The notes below the pieces were generated by a model that saw only the letters and a list, made by a program, of their open reading frames with translations, had not been told where the DNA came from and made no database searches. Below are positions 1-6,466 of a DNA stretch of 8,248 nt, piece by piece (position 1 is the stretch's first letter; each line of letters begins with the position of its first letter). The stretch is from Gemmatimonadota bacterium (GTDB taxonomy: Bacteria > Gemmatimonadota > Gemmatimonadetes > Palauibacterales > Palauibacteraceae), in the NCBI GenBank assembly GCA_013042495.1, contig JABDQB010000293.1, positions 1-8,248 of the forward strand. The letters are read 5' to 3'. Position numbers and translations under genes: made by a program.

Positions 1-1107
1 GCCCATTCGCGACAGGGTGTAGAAGACCCCTCGGTGGCCGCACCCGGCGCAGAGCACGGGAGGACGAAGTGGAAGCGACACGTCGACTGGTTCGATGACC
101 TCGCCTTCTCGTTCGATCCCGAATCCATCCGCTACCCGATCAGGATCGAGTTCGCCCATGATCGGGAAGATCTCCTTCCCGACAGGGTGCATGCCCAGTG
201 CCCGCACCTGTTCCTCGATGAAGGGATCCAGCTCCTCGACGACGTACAGTTCATCGACGCCCGCCCCGAATTCCCGGATCAGCTGCCGGGGCAGGGGGTT
301 GGTAAGGCCGAGCTTCAGAACGGATGCCTCGGGCAGTACCTCCCGCACGTACTGATAGGCGATTCCGCTGGTGATCACCCCGATCGTTCGCTCGCCCCAC
401 TCGATTCGATTCAGCGCACGCTCGGCGTTTCCGAAGTCCTCCAGGAGCATGAGCCGCTCCTCCACGGCCTCGTGCCGCAAACGGGCGTTGGCCGGGAGAA
501 GGACGTTCTTCCGAAAATTGCGCTCGTAACTTCCGCGCAGAATCGGTCGGTACGCGGCGTCCGGATCGAGTTCGACCGGTGACATCGAGTGACACGTCCG
601 GGTCGTGACTCGGAGCATCACCGGTGTGTCGAACCGCTCGGACATCTCGAAGCCCAGGACGACGAAGTCCCTGGCTTCCTGGCTGTCGGCCGGCTCCAGG
701 AGAGCCACCTTGGCGGCGCGGGCGAGGTGCCGGTTGTCCTGCTCGTTTTGCGAGGAGTGCATGGCGGGATCGTCGGCGGATACGAGAATCAGCCCCCCGT
801 GCACTCCCGCGTACGAGGCGCTGAAGAACGGGTCTGCCGCGACGTTCACCCCGACGTGCTTCATGGCGCACAGGGCCCGGCCGCCCCCCAGGGAAACGCC
901 ACACGCGACCTCCAGGGCGACCTTCTCGTTCGGCGCCCACTGCACGCGCACGTCACCCATTCGGGCGATGGTCTCGAGGATCTCCGTGCTCGGTGTGCCC
1001 GGATATGCGGAAGCGAACAGCGCGCCGGCCGCTCGCGTCCCTTCCGCGATCGCCTCGTTTCCGGTCAGCAGCTTCTTCACCGTACGAAGATCCGTGTCAT
1101 CGTGCAT
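1..1107 (-). CDS. iorA: Indolepyruvate:ferredoxin oxidoreductase alpha subunit, 3'-partial
   Basis: This subunit, with IorB, oxidatively decarboxylates aryl 2-oxoacids (indolepyruvate, phenylpyruvate) to acyl-CoA and CO2 using thiamine diphosphate, reducing ferredoxin. The frame is stop-free from the ATG at 1107-1105 to base 1, giving the first 369 of roughly 600-650 expected residues. Translation shows KKLLTGNEAIAEG (11-23), AYPGTPSTEI (34-43), WAPNEKVALEVA (57-68, where E61 is the cofactor-activating glutamate position), AMKHVGVNVAADP (81-93), then after the pyrimidine-binding domain LCAGCGHRGVFY (352-363). That last stretch opens the thiamine-pyrophosphate domain and has CAGCG where many IorA have CAGCP. 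The diphosphate-binding GDG motif and the C-terminal ferredoxin domain must lie past the edge. Only six bases separate it from the kinase stop, and both genes are in the same frame. Other 2-oxoacids could be the substrate. Confidence 0.92.
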   Translation of the reverse strand, partial: MHDDTDLRTVKKLLTGNEAIAEGTRAAGALFASAYPGTPSTEILETIARMGDVRVQWAPNEKVALEVACGVSLGGGRALCAMKHVGVNVAADPFFSASYAGVHGGLILVSADDPAMHSSQNEQDNRHLARAAKVALLEPADSQEARDFVVLGFEMSERFDTPVMLRVTTRTCHSMSPVELDPDAAYRPILRGSYERNFRKNVLLPANARLRHEAVEERLMLLEDFGNAERALNRIEWGERTIGVITSGIAYQYVREVLPEASVLKLGLTNPLPRQLIREFGAGVDELYVVEELDPFIEEQVRALGMHPVGKEIFPIMGELDPDRVADGFGIEREGEVIEPVDVSLPLRPPVLCAGCGHRGVFYTLSRMG

Positions 1108-1109
1108 CG

Positions 1110-1115
1110 CCTCTC
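1110..1115 (-). promoter_or_regulatory. Ribosome binding site of iorA
   Basis: GAGAGG overlaps the TGA stop of the kinase gene (1116-1114) and ends only 2 bases before the ATG at 1107-1105. The spacing is short, so a downstream in-frame GTG at 1080-1078, which would give an N-terminus VKKLLTGNEA close to the usual IorA start, cannot be ruled out. Confidence 0.45.
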
Positions 1116-2205
1116 AATACGTGAGGGCCTTCTCCTCGCCGCGCAGCACCGTCAGGGCACCCGCCGCGAGTGCGTCCATCTCATGAATCGGCAGGACTTT
1201 GACCGGAGCCATGAATGCCACCCGGTCGGCGATCCAACCGGTGAGCAGTGTCGAACGGGCCAGCCCTCCCGTGAGCAGGATCGCATCGACCCGGCCCTCG
1301 AGCACCGTCGCCATCGCACCGACTTCCTTGGCGATCTGATAGGCCATAGCCCGGTACACCCGCTTGGCCTCCATGTCACCCGCCGCGATGCGCGCCTCGA
1401 CCTCCCTCGCGTCCGAAGTTCCCAGGTAGGAGACCAGTCCGCCCCGTCGCGTCGTGAGCGCGACCAGGCTGGCCTGATCGTGCTCGCCCGAAAACGCGAG
1501 GTCGAGCAGCTCCTGGACCGGGAGTCCACCGCTGCGCTGTGGCGAAAACGGCCCCTCGCTGACCGCGTTGTTCGCATCAACGATCTTGCCGCCTCGCACC
1601 GGGCATACCGAGATTCCGCCGCCCATATGGGCGACGACGACATTGACCTCGCGCAGGGGCCGGCCTTCGTCGGCGGCGTGCCGGCGCGCGCAGGCGTGTA
1701 TGCTGAGGGCGTGCGAGAGCGTCCGCCTTCGGATTTCGGCCAGGCCAGAGTACAGGGCAAGTTCCTCGCTCTCGTCCACGGAGACGGGATCCACGACGAA
1801 GGCGGGTACGCCGGCTGGACCCGCCACCGCGTTCGCCAGCGCGCACCCGAGGTTGGACGGGTGTTCGCCCTGCAATCCCTCGCGCGCGTCCCGCAGCATG
1901 GCCTCGTTGACCGCGTAGACGCCTCCGTCGAGAGGACGAAACAAGCCGCCTCGCCCCACAACGGCCTCCAGCTCGCTGGGCTCGATCCCGTTACGATCGA
2001 GAAAGCGCTCGACCACCTCGGCACGCGTCCCGACCTGGGACCACAGGTCCGAAGAGTCCGCCGGCGAGCCTTCCGTGAGCGCGACCTCCTCCTCGGCGAC
2101 CGCAGCTTCGCCCCTGTAAAGGGCGACCCGCGTCGATGTGCTGCCGGGGTTGATCACCAGGACCAGGTGCCGATCGTCCGGCGCCGGAGACGGTCGACTG
2201 ACCAT
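1114..2205 (-). CDS. buk: Butyrate kinase family acyl kinase
   Basis: This 363-residue ASKHA-fold enzyme makes ATP from an acyl phosphate (butyryl-, isobutyryl- or branched-chain) and ADP, releasing the free acid. Family length is about 355. The phosphate-binding stretch NPGSTSTRVALY is at 19-30, GRGGLFRPLDGG at 84-95, GEHPSNLG at 113-120, VDPVSVDE at 138-145, AHMGGGISV at 182-190, LGTSDAREVE at 251-260, YRAMAYQIAKEVGAM (264 onward) and LTGGLARS at 301-308. These follow butyrate kinase rather than the longer acetate kinase. I chose ATG at 2205, which shares one base with the preceding TGA and has GGAAG six bases upstream. A GTG at 2208, adding one residue with a four-base GTGA overlap, is the alternative. 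No phosphotransacylase gene (Ptb), the usual partner converting acyl-CoA to acyl phosphate, is in the window; it may lie beyond an edge. The next gene makes acyl-CoA, which fits an energy-conserving last step. Confidence 0.9.
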   Translation of the reverse strand: MVSRPSPAPDDRHLVLVINPGSTSTRVALYRGEAAVAEEEVALTEGSPADSSDLWSQVGTRAEVVERFLDRNGIEPSELEAVVGRGGLFRPLDGGVYAVNEAMLRDAREGLQGEHPSNLGCALANAVAGPAGVPAFVVDPVSVDESEELALYSGLAEIRRRTLSHALSIHACARRHAADEGRPLREVNVVVAHMGGGISVCPVRGGKIVDANNAVSEGPFSPQRSGGLPVQELLDLAFSGEHDQASLVALTTRRGGLVSYLGTSDAREVEARIAAGDMEAKRVYRAMAYQIAKEVGAMATVLEGRVDAILLTGGLARSTLLTGWIADRVAFMAPVKVLPIHEMDALAAGALTVLRGEEKALTY

Positions 2206-3656
2206 CACGCGCTTCCGGCCACACGGGCAGAGGAGGGGTTCGAGACCATGTGCCGATCCATCGCCACCGCGGCCCTCTGCCCTTGCGCTATGGCCGTAAC
2301 GACCAGCGCCGGGCCCAGAACCGAGTCGCCACCGGCGTACAGGCCCTCCCGGCTCGTGGCTCCCGTCTCCGGGTCGATGACGATGAGGTTTCCCTCGTCC
2401 GCCTCGAGACCCGGGATGCGGTCTACGGTGACCGGGTCGCCCAGGTAGCCGAGCGCCAGGATCACCGTGTCGACTTCCACCGTAAACTGCGAGCCCTCAA
2501 CCGGCAGAGGCCTGCGTCGTCCCGAGAGGTCGGGCTCGCCGAGCTCCATCTCGACGCAATCCATGAATGCGAGGTGTCCGTCCTCCCCTGACCTGAAAGC
2601 GAGAGGCTGCGCCAACCACCGGAACCGGGCGCCCTCCTGCCGCGCGAGTTGTCGGTCGCGCGGGTTGCCAGGCATCTGATCTTCGGTGCGCCGGTACCAG
2701 CACGTCACCTCCTCGGCGCCAAGCCGCAGTGCGGTGCGGACGCAATCCATCGCCGTGTCGCCACCGCCGATCACCGCGACCCGCCGGCCGACGGAGACGT
2801 CCGCCCGAAGCGCCTCGGGCCTCAGGTCCGACGTCACGTTTGCCTGAACGAGAAACGGGGTCGCCTGGTGAACGCTCGCCAGGTCCGCCCCATCCACCGA
2901 AGTCTCTCGTTGAACGCCCGCCCCGGTCCCCAGAAATACCGTCTCGAACCCCTCGTCAATAAAGTCCTCGACCGTTTGGTCGCGGCCCACGAACGTATTG
3001 CCCGCGAATTGGATTCCCAGGTGGTCCAGCCGAGCGCCCAGGTCGTCGACCAGCCCGTGCGACATCTTGAAGGTGGGGATTCCGTACCTGAGGATTCCGC
3101 CCGGGGCGGGCCACGCGTCGAACACGGTGACGGAATGTCCTCGCCGTGCCAGGCACTCTGCTACCGTGAGACCGGCGGGTCCGGCTCCCACCACGGCCGC
3201 CCGGTGGCCCGTGGGTCTGGGCGCCGACGGCGCCGCCGCGGGCGTGCGGTCGGTGACGAACGCCTCCAGTCGCCCGATCGGCACCGGCGGACGGCCCTGC
3301 TTGGTGTAGGGGCACACTCCTTCGCACAGCTCGGACTGCGGGCATACACGGCCACAGATCTCGGGCATGCTGTTGGTCATCCGAAAGACCGCCGCCGATC
3401 CGGCTACGTCACCGTGCTCCAGGAGCCACAGGGCGTACGGGATGTCGTTTCCCAGCGGGCAGGCCTTCACGCATGGGGCCGCGGGACACTGAATGCAGCG
3501 CTCGGCTTCCGAACGGGCCGTTCCCAGGTCCCATTCGGCATAGGCCTCCCGGAAGTCCCGTGCCCGCTCGCCAGGCTCCCGGGCCGGCAGCTCCGCCGCG
3601 GCGAGGGCGAGCCTTCTCTTCCGGTCGATCGCCTTCGAGTTCGGTCGCTCGATCAT
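2205..3656 (-). CDS. GltD/NfnB-like NADPH-dependent FAD and iron-sulfur oxidoreductase
   Basis: This 483-residue soluble flavoprotein belongs to the glutamate-synthase beta-subunit family, which moves electrons between NAD(P)H and a partner through FAD and two 4Fe-4S clusters. Eight cluster cysteines are present: C54, C57, C62, C66, then C101, C105, C111, C115. An Ala/Pro-rich linker (139-149) leads to the FAD fold with GAGPAG (157-162) and PAPGGILRYGIP (193-204). The NADPH fold has VIGGGDTAMD (295-304) and YRRTEDQMPG (321-330), whose arginines are typical of NADPH binding. The FAD-closing motif YAGGD precedes GPALVVTAIAQGQ near the C-terminus. No GltB large subunit is adjacent, so glutamate synthesis is not indicated. 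Next to a ferredoxin-dependent oxidoreductase and a dehydrogenase that may use NADP, a ferredoxin:NADP exchange role is more likely, but that is inferred from context. It starts in an ATGA overlap with citF, with only a weak ribosome site, and its TGA overlaps the kinase start. Confidence 0.88.
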   Translation of the reverse strand: MIERPNSKAIDRKRRLALAAAELPAREPGERARDFREAYAEWDLGTARSEAERCIQCPAAPCVKACPLGNDIPYALWLLEHGDVAGSAAVFRMTNSMPEICGRVCPQSELCEGVCPYTKQGRPPVPIGRLEAFVTDRTPAAAPSAPRPTGHRAAVVGAGPAGLTVAECLARRGHSVTVFDAWPAPGGILRYGIPTFKMSHGLVDDLGARLDHLGIQFAGNTFVGRDQTVEDFIDEGFETVFLGTGAGVQRETSVDGADLASVHQATPFLVQANVTSDLRPEALRADVSVGRRVAVIGGGDTAMDCVRTALRLGAEEVTCWYRRTEDQMPGNPRDRQLARQEGARFRWLAQPLAFRSGEDGHLAFMDCVEMELGEPDLSGRRRPLPVEGSQFTVEVDTVILALGYLGDPVTVDRIPGLEADEGNLIVIDPETGATSREGLYAGGDSVLGPALVVTAIAQGQRAAVAMDRHMVSNPSSARVAGSA

Positions 3657-5245
3657 GCGGAATCGGTCGCTTCCGGCACCCGCCACACCGTGTCGAGCAC
3701 GGTCCCATCCACCCATTGGATGACGGCAACCGGCTCGTCGCCCAGCGCCGGCTTCGCGGGCGGTCCTCCCACCAGCCGCTCCACCTCGGCCTTGATCTCC
3801 TCGATCGGTCGGATGGGTAGGTCGGATCCCTCCAGCGCAGCCAGAAGGTCGGCGCGCCCGGGGTTCACGGCGATACCACGTTCCGTGACGATGACGTCCA
3901 CCAGTTCGCCGGGCCCGGTAAGGGTCGTGACCTCGTCTACGATTACCGGGATTCTGTCCCGGAAGGACGGGAGCGCGAGAATCGTGCAGCCAGCGAACAG
4001 ACAGTTCTGCCACCCCCCGATGCCGTGCAGGAGCATGCCGTCCGAATGGGTAACCACGTTGGCGTTGAACCCCACGTCCACCTCGGTCGCTCCCAGGACC
4101 ACCGCGTCCACCATCGACGCGAAGTTGCCCTTCCCGTGGTAGTTGTAGGACGTGAACGGCGAGGTGGCGACGTGACGCGGATCCTCCCCGATCGATCGAA
4201 CGCCGGCCAGGTCGAACGTCTGGCCGTCCAGGATATAGTCCGTGAGGCCCTCGTTCAGCAGGTCGACCAGGTAGCTCGACGACCCACCCCGGACGAAGCG
4301 GGCCTTCACCCCGGCGTCGATCATCATCTGTCGGATATAGCCCACGAAGGCGAGCGCGATGCCTCCGGCGCCAGCCTGGAACGAGAAACCGTCCTTCATG
4401 ATCCCAGCGTCCCTCACGAACCGGGCGACGTATTCGGCGATCAGCAGACGATCGGGGCTCTTCGTGACCACGGTCGTTCCGGACACGATCTTCTTCGGGT
4501 CTCCGATCGAGTCCACTTCGACCACGAAGTCGACGTTGTTGCCCTGGATCTGCCACGGGATGCAGGGGAAGGGGACCAGATGGTCGGTGACCACGATCAC
4601 GTGATCGGCGTAGATCGAGTCCGCCAGGGCGAATCCGAGCGATCCGCATGCCGAGGGGCCATGCGAGCCGTCCGCGTTGCCAAACGCATCCGCAGTCGGA
4701 GCCGCGATGACCGCGATGTCGATATGGACCTCGCCGTCCTGGATCGCCTGCCAACGTCCGCCGTGTGACCGGAGCACGCCGAGGCCCCGCATATGGCCGC
4801 GCGAGCAGTATGCGCCCAGGGGACCGTTCATGGAGCCTTCGATGTGGTGAACGACGCCGCTCCGCATCAGGTCCACGACCGGCTCGTGACACGGAAACGA
4901 GGCGCTCGGCAACCACATCAGGTCTTTCACGCCCAGTTCGGCGGCCGCCTCGAGAGCCGCTACCGCTACCTGGTCGCCGTTCCTGAGGTGGTGATGCGTT
5001 GAAATCGTCATCCCGTCACGCAGTCCGCACCGCTCCAGGGCCTCCCTGAGGTTCGGGGAGCGCTTGTCCCCGTCTGCCGGGTAATCGGCGGTCGAACGGA
5101 TGGGCGGGCCATGCTTCGGACCGTGGGGGATCGAGGCCCCTACCCCGGCGAAGGGGACGGCGCTCCTGCCATTGACCACGACGGGCACTCGTCGTCCGGC
5201 AGCGTTCACCACGAAGTCCGCGCTGCGCTCCTTGCCCACGCTCAT
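3653..5245 (-). CDS. citF: Citrate lyase alpha subunit / acyl-carrier transferase (CitF)
   Basis: This 530-residue protein matches CitF along its whole length; E. coli CitF is about 510 residues. CitF swaps the acetyl group on the carrier arm of CitD for the citryl group, giving free acetate and the citryl-thioester that CitE cleaves. Conserved stretches seen are NLREALERCGLRDGMT (65-80) followed by THHHLRNGD (83-91), SHGGRW (160-165), IDIAV (185-189), DAFGNADG (196-203), CGSLGFA (210-216), FSFQAGAGG (287-295), ASMVDAVVLGATEVDVGFNA (386-405), SDGML (411-415) and TERGIAVNPGR (464-474). The first 40 residues are more divergent, with a PVVVNGRSAVPFAG stretch. The gene starts in an ATGA overlap with the fusion gene and ends in an ATGA overlap with the next gene, so all three are probably translationally coupled. 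No CitC, CitX or CitG genes, which activate and attach the prosthetic group, lie in the window. Citramalate or another 2-hydroxyacid could replace citrate. Confidence 0.93.
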   Translation of the reverse strand: MSVGKERSADFVVNAAGRRVPVVVNGRSAVPFAGVGASIPHGPKHGPPIRSTADYPADGDKRSPNLREALERCGLRDGMTISTHHHLRNGDQVAVAALEAAAELGVKDLMWLPSASFPCHEPVVDLMRSGVVHHIEGSMNGPLGAYCSRGHMRGLGVLRSHGGRWQAIQDGEVHIDIAVIAAPTADAFGNADGSHGPSACGSLGFALADSIYADHVIVVTDHLVPFPCIPWQIQGNNVDFVVEVDSIGDPKKIVSGTTVVTKSPDRLLIAEYVARFVRDAGIMKDGFSFQAGAGGIALAFVGYIRQMMIDAGVKARFVRGGSSSYLVDLLNEGLTDYILDGQTFDLAGVRSIGEDPRHVATSPFTSYNYHGKGNFASMVDAVVLGATEVDVGFNANVVTHSDGMLLHGIGGWQNCLFAGCTILALPSFRDRIPVIVDEVTTLTGPGELVDVIVTERGIAVNPGRADLLAALEGSDLPIRPIEEIKAEVERLVGGPPAKPALGDEPVAVIQWVDGTVLDTVWRVPEATDSA

Positions 5246-6456
5246 GACTCCGCCTCCTCGAGCAACCCGGCCCGGCGTGCTACGTCCACCAGGCGCTGCG
5301 CCCTCAGCACCACCGGCGGGTCCACCATGCGGGTTCCGAGGCTGACCACGCCGAGACCCTTGGCCTCCGCCTCCTCGAACGCCGCCACGATTCGCAGGGC
5401 CTTTTCGATTTCCCCGGTCGTAGGAGCGAACGCCTCGTGTATCGGCTGAATTTGCCTCGGGTGAACGCAGCCCATTCCCTCGAAGCCGAGAGCACGAGAC
5501 CGACCGGCCCACGCCCGGAGTCCCTCTTCGTCTCCAACATCTCCAAACACCGAATCGATGGCCTGCACGCCGGCAGCCGTGGCGGCGTTGACCAGGCGTC
5601 CACGGGCGTACGCCGACTCCGCGCCTTCCACGGTCTTGGCCACTCCGAGGTCCGCCGTATAGTCCTCGAGCCCGATCGTGAGGGCGGCCACGGAGGGCGA
5701 CGAGGCTGCCACTTCAAGAGCCCTCTCGATGCCCAGGGCAGTCTCGAGGATGGGCATGATCCAGATCGGCGATTCGGCGTCAGAGGCCACTCCCAGTACT
5801 TCACGAATCCTCGCGTCGACGGCGGCAACCTGGTCGGCCGACTCGGTCTTCGGGAGCAGGACCATGTCAGGCCTTTCCGGAACGATGGCGTCCAGATCTT
5901 CCAGTCCCAGGGGCAGCGGATTGATGCGGACCATCCGTTCCGCGCCGCCAAAGTCCACGCAGCGCAGCGCGTTCCGCACCATCAGGCGCGCTGCGTCCTT
6001 ATGGTCGGAATGAACGCTGTCCTCGAGGTCGAGGATGACTCCGTCCGGACGGTGAAGACCGGCGTTGAGCTGCAGCTTGGGCTGGTCCCCGGGGAGATAC
6101 AGGCGCGACCTGCGCAGGCGATCCAGCGCCGAATGTGTCCGCGCTGGCACCGTGCTCTCGGGGCGTCCGTCGCCCCCGGGCGGGGCGCCGGCCCTGAGAG
6201 CAGCGGCCTCCACGCGCGCCGCGATCACGAACGGGACGGCTCCCTTGTCATCGACCTGGACCCGCGCGTGTCGGACGCCCATTCCACTGAGCGTCGATCG
6301 CACGGTTTCGCGTATCGAATCCCCGTACAGCGAGGCCACCCTCGAGATCAGTTCGATCTCGAGGCCTCCGCTGGCCGTGAGCTCCACAGCGACATGCAGG
6401 TCGGAGCGGACGTCATCGCCCGCCCGACCCGCTTCGCCCCTTCCTGCAGCCGACAC
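5242..6456 (-). CDS. citE: Citrate lyase acyl-carrier and beta-subunit fusion (CitD-CitE)
   Basis: This 404-residue protein joins two citrate-lyase subunits that are normally separate. Residues about 18-90 match CitD, the acyl carrier holding the phosphoribosyl-dephospho-CoA arm: YGDSIRETV (44-52) and VDDKGA (68-73) correspond to FGDAIR and VDDKGA in E. coli CitD. A Gly/Pro-rich linker (about 90-110) leads to CitE, the TIM-barrel lyase that cleaves the citryl-thioester: LYLPGDQPK (119-127), LDLEDSV (142-148, acidic metal ligands), VRINP (176-180), E238, GLEDYTADLG (252-261) and GCVHPRQI (349-356). The C-terminus (GLGVVSLGTRMVDPPV) also follows CitE closely. The carrier-arm serine of CitD falls, in my by-eye alignment, at R17 or S18; S18 followed by aspartate is the likely site. 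Translation starts at GTG behind GGAGGT. The TGA overlaps the citF start by four bases (ATGA), as expected for subunits made in fixed ratio. Related citramalate lyase is an equally possible activity. Confidence 0.9.
   Translation of the reverse strand: MSAAGRGEAGRAGDDVRSDLHVAVELTASGGLEIELISRVASLYGDSIRETVRSTLSGMGVRHARVQVDDKGAVPFVIAARVEAAALRAGAPPGGDGRPESTVPARTHSALDRLRRSRLYLPGDQPKLQLNAGLHRPDGVILDLEDSVHSDHKDAARLMVRNALRCVDFGGAERMVRINPLPLGLEDLDAIVPERPDMVLLPKTESADQVAAVDARIREVLGVASDAESPIWIMPILETALGIERALEVAASSPSVAALTIGLEDYTADLGVAKTVEGAESAYARGRLVNAATAAGVQAIDSVFGDVGDEEGLRAWAGRSRALGFEGMGCVHPRQIQPIHEAFAPTTGEIEKALRIVAAFEEAEAKGLGVVSLGTRMVDPPVVLRAQRLVDVARRAGLLEEAES
5253..5259 (-). promoter_or_regulatory. Ribosome binding site of citF
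   Basis: GAGGAGG lies 7 bases before the ATG at 5245-5243, inside the end of the CitD-CitE gene. It fixes the citF start: the open frame continues about 89 codons further upstream (to 5512), but that part only shadows the fusion gene. Confidence 0.7.
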
Positions 6457-6460
6457 TCAG

Positions 6461-6466
6461 ACCTCC
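6461..6466 (-). promoter_or_regulatory. Ribosome binding site of the CitD-CitE fusion gene
   Basis: GGAGGT follows directly after the TGA stop of the dehydrogenase gene (6469-6467) and lies 4 bases before a GTG start at 6456-6454. The strong motif supports GTG rather than any later codon as the start, although the spacing is on the short side. Confidence 0.7.

Noticed and set aside
251..940. A 229-codon minus-strand open frame
   Set aside because: It is an out-of-frame reading inside iorA. The product is Arg/Gly-rich with no family signal, while the iorA frame shows clear conserved motifs.
589..2448. A 619-codon open frame on the plus strand
   Set aside because: It is codon-aligned antisense to iorA and the kinase gene, which share a frame, so it crosses their junction. 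Antisense stops need rare TTA, CTA or TCA codons in GC-rich genes. The product resembles no family I know.
3206..3245. GC-rich, low-complexity stretch that could form a hairpin
   Set aside because: It encodes the Ala/Pro-rich linker between the iron-sulfur and FAD domains of the GltD-like protein, with no poly-T tract or gene boundary, so it is not a terminator.
2649..4142. A 497-codon plus-strand open frame
   Set aside because: It is antisense to the GltD-like gene and citF, both with full family motifs, and has an Arg/Pro/Ser-rich shadow composition.
3657..4916. Upstream extension of the GltD-like reading frame
   Set aside because: It overlaps citF in another frame and is Arg-rich. The real start is the ATG at 3656 in the ATGA overlap.
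5246..5512. Upstream extension of the citF frame
   Set aside because: It overlaps the CitD-CitE gene. The ATG at 5245 has a GAGGAGG ribosome site and matches the family N-terminal length.
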